From contig JAHLTZ010000034.1 in NCBI GenBank assembly GCA_025786725.1, forward strand, positions 62,001-126,000: DNA of 64,000 nt. The letters are read 5' to 3'. The notes beneath the pieces are model-generated. The model was not told the DNA's origin. It searched no databases and saw only the letters and a program-made list of their open reading frames with translations. The position numbers and the translations under genes were made by a program. This document shows positions 34,353 to 45,869 of the stretch, piece by piece. This DNA is from Syncephalis fuscata (taxonomy: Eukaryota > Zoopagomycota > Zoopagomycetes > Zoopagales > Piptocephalidaceae). How positions within the stretch are numbered: the stretch's first letter is position 1; each line of letters starts with the position of its first letter.

Positions 34353-34996
34353 ATGGTAGTGTTGACTAGCTCTGAAGGCACTGAATTTGAAGTAGATCGT
34401 GGAGCGATTGAAAAGTCGCTACTGATCAAGAATATGCTTGATGATATAGGCGAGAGAGATACAGGTAAATCACTCTAATATTCAATCATTAATACACTAC
34501 TTATGGTTATGCCTTACACGGGTACTAGCTATTCCACTACCTAATGTCAGCGGTCCTATTCTAGCTAAAGTAATCGAGTATTGCGAACATCATAGAAATG
34601 ATCCAACTACCAATCAAGCCGATACAGAAGCTGATGCTAGTGGATCAGCCAAGAGCGGTCCATCGATAGCGGCCAACTTTTCATCAAGTACAGATATCGA
34701 TGAGTGGGATCTCGAGTTCTGTAAGGTAGATCAAGGTACACTCTATGAAATGATACTGGCAAGTAACTATCAATCGATTTAACGAGGTATTTATTAACAA
34801 AATAGCGGTATCAATTGAATAGGCGGCCAATTACTTGGATATTCGTCCCATGTTAGACTTGACGTGTAAAACGGTGGCCAATATGATTAAGAATAAATCG
34901 CCCGAGGAGATTCGTAAAACATTTAACATTACTAATGACTTTTCTGCCGAAGAAGAGGAACAAGTAAAGCGCGAGAATGCTTGGTGTGAAGACTAA
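34353..34996 (+). CDS. SKP1: SKP1, SCF ubiquitin ligase adaptor
   Basis: Adaptor linking cullin-1 to F-box proteins in SCF ubiquitin ligases; also a kinetochore component in yeasts. Three exons. The N-terminal BTB/POZ-like part reads [15 protein letters not shown]...[21 protein letters not shown], followed by a Ser/Ala/Asp-rich loop longer than in animals. The dimerisation and F-box-binding part is almost invariant: [35 protein letters not shown], and ends ENAWCED. The second intron (34759-34822) uses a GC donor (GCAAGT). No frame break. It is followed by an (ATC)n run at about 35022-35054 just before the stop of the convergent carboxylase gene. Confidence 0.95.
34759..34822 (+). other. GC-AG intron in SKP1
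   Basis: Donor GCAAGT, acceptor GAATAG. Removal joins MIL to AANYLDI, the invariant SKP1 sequence. Confidence 0.9.
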
Positions 34997-35021
34997 CATC
35001 GTCATACAGGCACTACCACTA

Positions 35022-35022
35022 C

Positions 35023-35054
<32 letters not shown>
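35022..35054. repeat. (ATC)n microsatellite
   Basis: About eleven tandem ATC units between the convergent SKP1 and carboxylase genes. Confidence 0.9.
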
Positions 35055-35055
<1 letters not shown>

Positions 35056-37226
35056 TAGATACGAGCAATACCGTGAAGATTGCCACCTTTCACTTGAGAT
35101 CCATAAATAACCGATAGAGAAATACCTAGCACTGTACGTGTATCTCGTGGATCAATAATACCGTCATCGAGTAAACGGCTACTGGTATAGTAGACATCAG
35201 CTTCTTGTTCTACAACATTATGCATGAGAGCCTTGCGTGCTGCTTGTTCTTCCTCGTTAATCTGACGTCCCGCTCTGTTTCAATCATAATATACTTAATA
35301 AATAACTACGTATTTTGTTACTATGCATTTACACTTACGCTGCTGCACTTTCACGTGCTACCATGTCCATGACACCGGCCAGTTGTTCGGCGCCCATCAC
35401 ACTGCATCGACTGTTAGGATATGACCATAGGAAGCGTGGTGCATAGGCTCTACCACTCATGGCATAGTTGCCTGCACCATAAGAGGCGCCCATAACCACT
35501 GTAATTGCCGGTACTTCACTGTTCGATACAGCATTAATAAATTGCGATCCAGCCTTAATAATACCCGTCGATTCATACTGTTGTCCAACCATAAATCCTG
35601 TAATATTTTGTAAATAAATCAATGGCACATTGCTAAATACAGCCAAATTATTATAAAATATACAGTACTATGAATTACTTGCCGCATATTGCACATTTGA
35701 ATGAAATGTGTAGCTTTACTGGCTTCGGCATTAAATATAACATTATTGTTTGCTATAATACCAACGGGAATGCCTAAACTATTCGTTAGAATATTGCTAG
35801 TATAAGCTATTGTATATATTACCATGAATATCTGCCCAGCAGCAAATAAGATTAGAGCCGTAAAGTGGCTTGAATTCTAAGAAACGTGAACCATCAACTA
35901 TACGACAAATGACTTCACGGGACTCAAACGGTTTGCGAATATTGGCCTGTACAATACCGAGCAATTCATCTATTAATTATCGTATTAATAAACAAATAAA
36001 TACATAAACCCTGTTTAAACAATAGCCACCTTGATTATAAAACGGTTCTTCCACAAGACCACCACTTGGTCCGTACATATGACGTAGCGGTGGTTGACCT
36101 TGTTTCTTCCAGTTAAGTGCAGCAATGTATTCACGAGCCTTACGGATACCATCTATTTCATCAACAGCAAGCTGGTCTGATACGCCAGATATTCGACTAT
36201 GCATATCGGCACCGCCTAAACTTTCTGCATCGGTCACTTCTCCTGTGGCCATCTTCACTAGTGGTGGGCCACCTAGAAATACTTGCGCTTGATTCTTTAT
36301 CATAATAACATAGTCACTCAATCCAGGTGCATAAGCACCGCCGGCAGTTGATGAGCCAAATACAATACTACACACGGGAATGCCCATTTTAGAACTACAA
36401 AGAACGCATTATAAGGTAGACTTGTTAGTTAGTGTTTGATAGTAATAGCTATTATATATATATGTACTATGCTTACGCAATAGCTAGGTTTCGAAATGCA
36501 CCACCACCTGGATGAAATACAAGTGATTGCTGTCCTAGATTGGCGCCAGCCTATCAAACAACAACAATATTATTTATTAATACATTTATTTATTATTTAT
36601 ATCGCTAATAACTTACTGTTTGAACCAAGGAAATGGTCGGCAAATTGTTCTCCATAGCAATCTTTTGTAGACGTAGTCCTTTAAGAACACCTACTTGGTT
36701 TGCCGCGCCACCATTCAGTGTTGGTATACGTGCTTCAATAAGGCATTCAATACCGCTACCATGATTAATACCATAACAGGTATAATTAGTTGTATTCAGG
36801 TGGTAAATAGTCTATTTATTATTTACACTTACCTAACAAGGCCAATACCCGCGACCAATGATCCACCAACGGTCATGCCATCTTGTTCCCAGCCTGCTAA
36901 TGGCATCAACTCTAGGAAAGGCGAGTCAGGATCAAGTAGAAGCTCCACACGTTCACGCGCTATATCAATATATCATCATTAGTATAGATGGATATGGATA
37001 TGGATGTTGATATCACTAACTTACCAAGCATTTGACCGCGCTTTAAGTGGCGCTTTATGTGATGTTCTTTGCCTTGATAAGTGGCTTCGTTTTGCAAGCG
37101 TTCATTAAGTTGCTCGACCAACTCGGTCATAGCGGCGTAATTACTCGCATATTCTGGTGTTGTTGTATCCACAGCGCTTTGATAGCGCGGATATTCTTGT
37201 TTCACCGCGGAGACTGAGTTTTCCAT
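35055..37226 (-). CDS. Biotin-dependent acyl-CoA carboxylase carboxyltransferase (beta) subunit
   Basis: Carboxyltransferase that moves CO2 from carboxybiotin to an acyl-CoA; related to methylcrotonoyl-CoA carboxylase beta. Eight or so exons from ATG at 37226. Both crotonase-like halves are complete: [65 protein letters not shown], then [73 protein letters not shown]. The wording around [10 protein letters not shown] and [12 protein letters not shown] is closer to bacterial acyl-CoA carboxylases than to animal MCCC2. No obvious mitochondrial presequence follows the chosen ATG. One intron has a GC donor. No frame break. The biotin-carrying alpha subunit is not in the window. Exact acyl-CoA substrate is unknown. 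Confidence 0.88.
35633..35682 (-). other. GC-AG intron in the carboxylase gene
   Basis: Donor GCAAGT, acceptor TTTAG, 50 nt. Removal joins QMCNMR to [12 protein letters not shown], as expected for the family. Confidence 0.88.
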
Positions 37227-37864
37227 GGCAATAGTAGCTGTAGTAATTAGTAAATAACCTGACGAAGAAGAAAATAAAGCTATTGAACACGGTCACACAC
37301 ACTTAGTTAAGTGTATTAAGCGGTAAAGTTACGTATATGGCTCTAATCTTTGTGTGGGGAAGTACTCGGCAGTTTAACATTCCGACTTTATTAAGTAAAC
37401 ACATTTTTATAAAATAAACCTATCTATTTTCTATAGTTTGTTAATAAATAGCTAATATATAATATTACATTTATATTCGTATGCAAATAGTGGCTGCTAA
37501 ATAAATACTTATTTATTTGACAGAATAGAATATTACAAATATTGATGTAGTAAAATAATGGACTGCTGGTTGTTTGTCATGTCTAGTAACAAGCAGGCAA
37601 AGTAGTTTAAATATAGATTAAGCTAATAACATCGAGTTAGCTACGTGTTTATATTATTTAATAAGTAAATGATATAGCCGTAAGACATGTTAATTTATAT
37701 ACATTATCTTTTATTCTAGCAATATGGTGTTATCCTATGGCATTACGCAATAAAACTATAGCGCACCTTTTCCTTCTTGGATACAGCTATGCTATAGCAC
37801 ATGCCTTCCTTTAAATACACTCAAACTACCGCTTTTTTTATTCCACTGTTGACTACTTGGCATA

Positions 37865-38787
37865 ATGTCGGCACCATTGGTAGTAATGCCGCAAAGCGAA
37901 GAGGTACAAAACAAGGACAAACAGACTAAAACACTTTCCATACTGCTTACTGGCTTTGAGGTAATTTACAAAAAGTAAAATAGTTAGCTAGATAGACTGA
38001 CTAATACTTTATGGGCTATTGCTGGCTATGTAGCCGTTTGGGCATCCACGACCACCCACTAATCCGTCTTGGGAGCTACTAAAGCCGTTAAATAATACAG
38101 AAATTGAGCTTGAAGGCCGGCGGATTCAGCTGCACTGCCGTGAGTTACCGGTTGTTTATGAAAAGGCAAAAAAGATGGTATTTGAATTGCATCGGACATC
38201 TCGTTCAACTGCCAATTTAGGTGATGCATCCGACGCTGACCTCGTAGGCTATGATATGTACATTCATATTGGGCAAGGAGGCCTAGGATCGGTTTTTATT
38301 GAACAACAGGCCCGTAATGGTCCCTACAGCCGACAAGATAATGACCAACACATTCCATCGCATCCGTATTGCGAAGGATTGGATGGCGATGATAATAGCA
38401 AGTACCCACTGCATACATATCATCCTGTTTATCGTACTCGTATCGATGTGTTAGCATTACATGAGTGGCTAACTAAAGAACGTTCATGGCCAGATGTTCG
38501 TATTAGCGAGGCAGGTATTAAGTGTTGATGTCGGTTTATTTCTAACTATTATTAATAATTAGGATCCTGGATTGTATCTTTGCGAATATGTATACTATCA
38601 TTCACTGCACGTCAGCCACGCCATGTCTAATACAACGGAGCCCGTATCTTCATCACTTGGCGATAAGTCTGAGAAGCCTGTTTTATTTATTCATGTACCC
38701 ACACCTAAGCATCCTTTCACTATTGATCAGCTTACTGCTTTGGTAAATGATGCAGTCTACTGGCTTGCCGAACATTATTTGAAGTAG
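37865..38787 (+). CDS. PGPEP1: Pyroglutamyl-peptidase I (peptidase C15)
   Basis: Cytosolic cysteine peptidase removing N-terminal pyroglutamate. Three exons: 37865-37960, 38034-38510, 38563-38787. Family stretches are LLTGFEPFGHPRPPTNPSWE (the first exon junction falls after GFE), LPVVYEKA, DMYIHIGQG, and DPGLYLCEYVYYHSLH, which holds the nucleophile Cys. FIHVPTPKHP holds the catalytic His. A Glu in the middle exon completes the expected Cys-His-Glu set but I cannot assign it with certainty. An insertion with an Asp/Asn-rich segment (QDNDQH...DGDDNSK) is longer than in animals. The second intron must use a GCAGGT donor to keep frame. Promoter is shared with the divergent carboxylase gene 638 bp away. 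Confidence 0.9.
38511..38562 (+). other. GC-AG intron in pyroglutamyl-peptidase gene
   Basis: Donor GCAGGT; a nearby GTATTA donor would put DPGLYLCEY out of frame. Confidence 0.8.
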
Positions 38788-39842
38788 TTGGTATTAGTTG
38801 CTGGATTGACAAATAAAAACTGATTATATAACGTTTCCCCCAAGTTACTACATAAATTAAAAGCAGAAATTAATTAAAACGGTATTAAATTTTCAGTTAT
38901 TTCATATGTTAAACTAAGTAAAAAACGGCAACTGAACAAAAAGCAAAATGATTTAAACAGCAGAGAGCGAAAGTCAAATGATTAATTTTAACAGTATTGT
39001 GCAGTTGAATATTTGCTCTATTGAATATGGGGCCGCGTAGTAAGAAATATTAATAAATGGAATGTATTTAATATATCATAGATTAATATATAGTAATATA
39101 AATATACAATGTTAATTATATATATGGGTGTACTGAATATATGCATACTGGATAATGAATTTATGCTGATGAGTATTTGATAATTGATGTCACTCACCGC
39201 CCATCATCATGTTCAATAGATTGGATGTTGTTAAAAATAGTCATTTGACTATCAAACAAACAATAAATGTGATGATGTAATGATTAAATAAAACTCACCA
39301 CTTGTTTCCATGTTCAATTGCGCGAATGTTATTAAAAGGTCGTTTGACCCCAAATCACATTAAATAGCTAATAAATGACTTTACAACAACGACAGCAATA
39401 AATAACACAGCTAAATTGTTAATTCTGCCTCTAGACTAACTTGTAAACTAGTTAAACAAACGAATAACAAACTTATCATATGCGCAATATTTGCTCTTTA
39501 ATGAAATGTGTATTCTGTGAACCAATAATTTGTATAGATCTCCCCAAACATACAAATGATAACCGCCAAATCAAACAGCGGTCATGGTCAGTGTTAATTG
39601 AGCCTTGACTGCTGTATAGATGTGACATGGATATACAGTTGTATGTAAGTGCGTGTAAGAGTAAACTAGAAGCTGTAAACGAGAGTGTAAAAACACCAAT
39701 GGCGTCTGCGTGTGTATACGTGTAAAGCAAGCAACCAAGCCAATATGTGAGAAAAAAGAAGAAAGTAGTGAATGTGTGTAATTGTAGTTAGTAAGTGGAG
39801 TAATTGTAGTAGTTGATGTAAAAGCTGTTGCCAAAAAAATGT
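38788..39842. other. Intergenic, contains dispersed repeat copy 1
   Basis: 1.05 kb, AT-rich, between convergent genes. The segment about 39061-39345 belongs to a dispersed repeat (listed separately). No coding sequence seen. Confidence 0.5.
39061..39345 (+). repeat. Dispersed repeat, copy 1
   Basis: Shares long similar blocks, in the same order, with 48745-49030: ATATGCATACTGGATAA, GATGAGTATTTGAT, CCATCATCATGTTCA, GATGATGTAAT, ATTAAATAAAACT and CCACTTG. Copies differ by scattered substitutions and small indels. Confidence 0.8.
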
Positions 39843-42247
39843 CTACACTTGTGCGGGCGTGGGCGATGTCACTGCCGCTAGATCTGCCGTTGTAGCTGAC
39901 TGCTCCTCGGTGTTTAGTTCCTCGGCAGCAATTTCTTCTTCGTTGGGCGATGAAGGCATTGATGACATCTCATGTGTATAGTCTGGCGACTCGAATGAAG
40001 ATAGAGCAGCGCCATCAACGGCTGTGGCCATATCTGAAGACTCGGATTTGTCATTTACACCGCTTTGGTTAGCTGCTGCCGGGTTGACTGCACACATCCA
40101 AATGCGCGTCTTGTAGATCTTGAACAGGTCACGCACTAGTTCACGGAAATCAATACGACGATCGGCCACAAAGTAGAAGGTAAGCTTGCGTCGATCCCAC
40201 TGGTATTCAGCATCGACAACTTCCATAGGCAATTTACGCTGCTTGATCTTCTGTTGGCAAAGCGCTAACGACTTGGCTTCGTCTTGGCTTTTTTGTACTA
40301 GCAATGTCACTTCGCCTGGCTGTGCTAGACGATAAATACGTTTAGGATGGATTTCCTTATTGCCACGGTGCAAATCTGGCATTTGCTCAGCTTGTTGACG
40401 CTGTAATTGTTGGACTTGAATAGGAGTAATACGATCGTTGGTTACTTTGCCAAGATCTTTGCCACGATCGGCCTCCACAATGACCAAGTCTCCTTTTTTG
40501 ACCATGCCATTCATAGCATCGCTTACATAGTAAAGATCAGATCGGCCGGCCTTAAACTCTACGATGTACAACGGTGTCTGATTTGGAATGGCAGCAAGTG
40601 GTACACCTTTGCCGATATCAGCAATTGAACGACGACGTGGCATAGCGCTGTCTTGATTGAATTCATCAAGCTCTTCAGCTGGTAAACTACCATAAGGACT
40701 GGTACGTACATCGCCAAGTTGAAGTGAATCAAGTGCATCAGCCAACATACGATGTTGAGATGATCCAAGACCGCCGTTCATACCACCACCACCGTTATTG
40801 CTACCTCCGTAGGATAGTGTAGCAGTAGCTAACGAGTGGCGTCGTTGGCCAAGTAAAGCAAAGTCAGGAGAAAGGCCGCCACCAGTATTGCCGCTGGAGG
40901 GTACACCCAGTCGTTGCGATCCAGAGCGTTGTATGCCACTAGGAGGCCCGAATGGCTGGCGTGGACTTTCTGAGCTGTATGGCACTGGTGCCAACGATAG
41001 ACGGCGTATTTGTGCCAATCTCTCCAAACGATCTGGTGTCGATAAAAGCGTTGGTTGTGCTGCTCCGCCTACCGGTTGACCTGGGCGATCAAAATAAACA
41101 CTGCCGTAGCCAGGCGGTGGCTGAGTTGCAGCACTGAATGAGCGACGGTGGGCAGCCGAGTTGGGATTAATGCCAATAGGTAGTCCACGAGCAGCCAGGC
41201 TGGCGCGTAGTGCATTCAAGTCAGTGTCGTGCTGATAGGAGCTACGACGGCCGGCAAGCAATGGGTTTGCACTCTGTAGCGTTTGGCCACCTGGGTTATT
41301 AAACGTAGAACGGGATCGGCTTTGGCGAATTCGATTCGTAATAATGCGTGCATATTCTTCTTCAGTTAACTCTTCATCAAGTGAAGCCAAATAAGCAGGG
41401 TTCAACTCTTCATCAATTACGCTGCTGCTGGCACCAAACTTTGCAGCTGCATCGGCAAATGTGTCGCCTTGCCCAACCGAATACGATGAGCTACGATAAT
41501 TACGGAAAGGTGGCTCTTCTGAGTTGCTGTTAGAAGCAAAAGATACTTCCGATTCTACACCATTACCCGCTGGACGAAGACGACTAACACCCGACTGTTC
41601 TTTCCAAATACTAGTGTTTTGGAATGGAAGACCAAGGCCAGAAAATTTACCAAATCCAGGTGCCGATGGACGACGTTGCATAAGGATAGAGTCGCTATCG
41701 CTGCCCGAAAGAGATGGTGCCAAACCAACAGCACCTACCTCGCTATGCTCGGCGCTGTTCTCGTCAACCTCTTTAAGATCAGATAGTCGTCGAGGGCCTT
41801 TGGTAGCACTAAATGCACGGCGTGGCGCTGTACTGGATGAAGTAGAAGTGGAGGCTGGCGTAGAGGTCGGCTTCCAGTCTGGATCCGGTAACAGTGAGCC
41901 AGCTGTCGTCGTCGTAGTCGCAGAAGCAGGAGACGCAAGCTTCCGTTCACCGGTGGCGCCAGCGCCCAAAGCCTCGTCCATTTTGTCGTCCTAGATTATT
42001 CATTGCCGTTTAAATCAGCCAATAATTCTTACTTGATCGAAGCTGATTAACAGAATTGTTTAAATGCACTTACACCGGTCGCTGTTGTTTTTGTAGATTC
42101 TTGTCTTGTGACGAAGCAGTATCGGCCGAAAGCTAAACATGTCGTATTAGTTATTTGTACGATAATATAATACATGCACAGTTGCTTTTTCTTTAACTTT
42201 GGCGTTAAAACAGCTGCAAATTAATTACTTACCTCCATGTTCGTCAT
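39843..42247 (-). CDS. PSP1 C-terminal-domain protein
   Basis: Protein with a PSP1 domain, found in fungal suppressor-type proteins (yeast PSP1) and bacterial RicT/YaaT. Three exons: a five-codon first exon (MTNME, ATG at 42247), a second with SADTASSQDKNLQ, and a long third exon. The first 440 residues are low complexity, rich in Ser, Pro, Gly and Thr with several RRxS sites (RRRSIAD, RRPSAPGF, RRSSY), which suggests phosphorylation but is inference. The PSP1 domain lies at about residues 490-660: YIVEFKAGRSDLYYV, GDLVIVEADRGKDLG, KRIYRLAQPGEV, KLPMEVVDAEYQWDRRKLTFYF, RIDFRELVRDLFKIYKTRIWM. The Cys-rich end seen in bacterial RicT is absent. The tail is acidic. A Zn or nucleic-acid role is not established. 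Confidence 0.85.
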
Positions 42248-45200
42248 TACAACTTAACGTAGTTGGTATTCAAACGACAGTATAGGAAAATTCTAAAGGT
42301 ATGCTCTAGTTAGTATTCTGGTCTTTCATGCAATATATATGTGTCGGTGCAGTAAGATGCAGCTGTTGTAAGCATATGACCGGTGCGTCATATCGCCACC
42401 CTTATTGCACATCTCCACGAAGGCTTTAGCTATATAAGCTGCGTCGTTTCAATTGATACTAATATCGAAATCCGCTATTAGAACTAGCCGGCACTTGTGT
42501 CAACTACCACCACATCGCATAATTTATCTCATATTTGGCTATACCTTCGCCATCCTTACCAGAGTAATAGTGTATATTCGATGGTAACGCAATAAACAAT
42601 CTTTGTCAGTTTAGTAGCAATAATAGTAGCTGTAGTAGTTGTAATAGCGAAAATAATAAGATGAGCAAAACACCAGTAGCAAAGTGCGTGTGTAAGCGCG
42701 CGCGCTAGTTATCAGTCAATAAAGGTGTGGACAGAGTGTGCACACCAAGAGCGAAGCAATAAGGAACGTGGTCCACACACACACACGTGCGTATGATGGG
42801 AAACGAAAATGGAACAAGTTCAGTAGCAGCCACAAGCAGCACACGACGCAGGCGTGCGTGTGCGTATATGTGTGGATGTGTGTACAAGGGATACCGCGCG
42901 CGCGCGAGCGAGAATGACAGGAAAGTAAGTAGTAAAGCAAAGTATATGCGAAGAGAAGATTGAAAGGAGATGAGCTCTGAGTTTAGGGGCGCTGGATACC
43001 AACCGATAGGACAGGTGCCGTGTGTGAGAGTAAGTGTGTGTGTGAGTGGGTGAGTAAGTGAGGAGAAAAAGGGATGAGAACTCGTTTGTATGGTTTAATT
43101 TTGTGTGCAAATGGACGAATACTGCCAAATAGAGAGAAATAAGAGAGTGGAAAAGTACAAGTGTATAGATTGGACCAGTAATATTCGGGTAATAGTGTTG
43201 CGGCAATTTGGCATCCCAGTTATTTAATATCATTATACGGAATATTATTAAGATGTAATGACAAGAGCTATCATCATATGATTATCATAATTGTATGGGG
43301 CATGTGTATAGAGTGTGCTGCCTTTCACAGACCATCAGCACGCATGCTGTGTTCAGGCAACATGACAGGCCGAGTGCATGTGATCACCCTAGCCACTCAA
43401 CTCTATGTATGTATATGTGTATGCGTGTATGTATGTATAGCAACGTGTCAATCCTTTTTCTCCTCTAATAAGCACTTTAGCTATTATTATCTAATTGTAG
43501 CTATAAAGATGCGCTGATACGCTTATGAAAATAGATTGCCCCATTGTCCAATCACTGTCTAACAGCGCTATGCAGGTGGTAAATGAAAATGGATACAAAT
43601 GTAGAAAAAACAGGTTCCGTCATATCAAAAAGAGTATGGACGCGCACGCGCAACTATGGAACGGAGCTGTAGTTGTTCCGATCAAATCCCCAGCCTTGTA
43701 GTCAATAGTATAGACACCTACCCATGGATGTATAGATGTGTGGACATATAGATGCATCATTGGATGTAGGAATTTAGAGTGTATTATACGTATATAGCAT
43801 ACGCGTTTTGACAATCCATTTGTTTTTGTAAATACATAGTATAAATAAAGTATTAAAAAGTCAATGGTTTGCCGCCACTATGAGCATCACTGACTACTGA
43901 ATGATGTAGATGCATCAATGAGTAACATACTAAGTAAAATAGCTTACCGGAAGTAATAGAAATAATAATAATAATAATAATGGTGATGACGATAATAGTG
44001 GTAGAGAGCAATGATAGTGGCAATAGAGCAGCAACAAGATAGTAGTAGTAGTAGTGGAGTGTAGTAAAGTTGTAGTTATAAAAGAAAGAAGTAAGTTTTA
44101 TTGAAAAAGTATATTGGCCTATTGATTGACTGTCAGTCAAACTGACATTGGTGGTGACAGCCCATTCTCACGATAAATACCTATTATTATAGCTAGACTC
44201 CGACCATAGGCAATTTACTTATTTAATCAATCCTGTGAGCTGGTCTAAAAGTAGCATTAGTGGATTTATTTAGTTAGCTGTCTTTTGTTTATGTTAAATA
44301 ATTACATTAGTAAATGTGTGCTGTGTCATTTAATTTTAATTTATTACTTTAAAAGTATGTAACAATAATATAGCCTAAACTGCAGTTTGATTTCAAAAAT
44401 GTAAAGCAAAAAAGATTATAAGTTTTGAAATGTTTCATAAATAGTAATTCAAAATTAGTAATGGTTATTAAAAAAACCATTATAGTTATTTATATCTTGA
44501 TTCTAAAGTTGATAAACTTCAAGAAATACTAGCTTCTTCGAAACCAATCCGGTATAATACCGTTAATCGTAGACTATCAAGAATATGTTTGAGATTCAAA
44601 GCAGCAACCAAGTCACAATTCCATAATCTTGCACCCATAAAAGTTTCATGAGCTTTCTTACAATGTTGGTTTGCGCACCTACAAACAATCTAGATGTTAG
44701 AATAAAATATACGCTTTGTATTTAGTCCATAAATTATAGTACCTTAAAGTCTATAGCACTTTACTCTTGCACAATTTTTATGTTAATACGGAAGTGGATT
44801 ATCAATTATTTGAATGTTTCTAAACTTTGAGCTTGACCAGTGGGACAGGTTTTAGAGCTATTATACGCATCAATTAAAACATGTTGAACAACTATTTTAA
44901 AGCATACGCTTCAAGCCAGCACCTTGAATAGGTTTTTTTAAAAATTTACATGACTTGCAGGCCAGTTACCAAATACCAAAGTAGCATTATCAAACTTGGA
45001 TTTAATCTTATTGATGAGCTTTTGGTCCGCTTGCTATTGTTTAATGTACAAATATAGTTTTAGTTTTCTGAATAGCCAGTTTTATTTGATAGAGTCTATA
45101 TTTGTTTGGTGAGTGTAGTATATTAGAGATTGAATGAATAAAACTGTTATTTGTGTTTATATGTTAAAGCATGCAGTTAATTTCATTAATTATAACTTTG

Positions 45201-45869
45201 TTGTCATAGTATTTGAAATGATTGAAGTCATTGCTTAATCTATATTATTGCGCTTTATTATATCCATTGCTATTTGGCAAACATAGAAATGACATGTAAC
45301 AGCTCATATATACATTGGTGTATAATATTACGGACAATTAGTTCCATCATGAAGAGAAAAACTGTACAAAAGTTGTGGTGGCTGATTAAAAAAGAATTAG
45401 CACTACGTGATGGTTACTAAAATTGGAAATATAAACAAATGAAAATTAAATTACTAGCAGCTTCTATTTAGCACGCTTTAATTACAAATTAACACCATTT
45501 CACACCATCAGTATGTACGTTCAACAGCTTGGTTATAATTGTCAGCCATATTTATTCTTTGTTTTTTAATGTTTTTATTTAATAAAATATGGTGGTTAAA
45601 ACCAGCTTAAACAAAAAATTAATCACGTTATTTTATTAATACTATTCTAAATACACGTTTTAAGTATCTTGTTTGATAATCTAAAATGGTATTCAGCGTG
45701 TGTTGACATTTTTTATGGTATTTTATTTTTGATTGAATAACTGGTAGGTACTTAATCAAAGTAGTTATGTCTCATATGCAACAGTTTATTTCTTATTTGC
45801 TTTTATTGGTATTTTTCCCCATATAACTAAGTCATACAATTGTTTTCAATACAACAGCTAGTTTTAACA
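42248..45869. other. Long intergenic region upstream of PSP1 gene
   Basis: 3.6 kb. The part next to the PSP1 gene (42680-43150) is rich in CA/GT runs. The distal part carries Fanzor-like relic A (44519-45078). Other frames look random. Confidence 0.5.
44519..45078 (-). pseudogene. Fanzor/TnpB-like nuclease relic A
   Basis: Reading the minus strand through several stops and frame changes recovers the family motifs in correct order and spacing: FRKLKLY, DQKLINKIKSKF, LVFGNWPASHV, KKPIQGAGLKRML, HVLIDAYNSSKTC, then after a gap CRCANQHC, and ARLWNCDLVAALNLKHIL ending in TGA at 44519-44521. These fit the RuvC-like core and zinc ribbon of eukaryotic TnpB homologues (GDW; G-K/L-R-R-L; D/N-E-Y/F-N-T-S-K-x-C; W-N-R-D-x-x-A-x-N). 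Decay: Asp of GDW is Asn, the Glu of the DEY/NEY block is Ala, and at least three stops or shifts break the frame. Only the last Asp (WNCD) remains. No matching end repeats were recognised. Confidence 0.78.
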
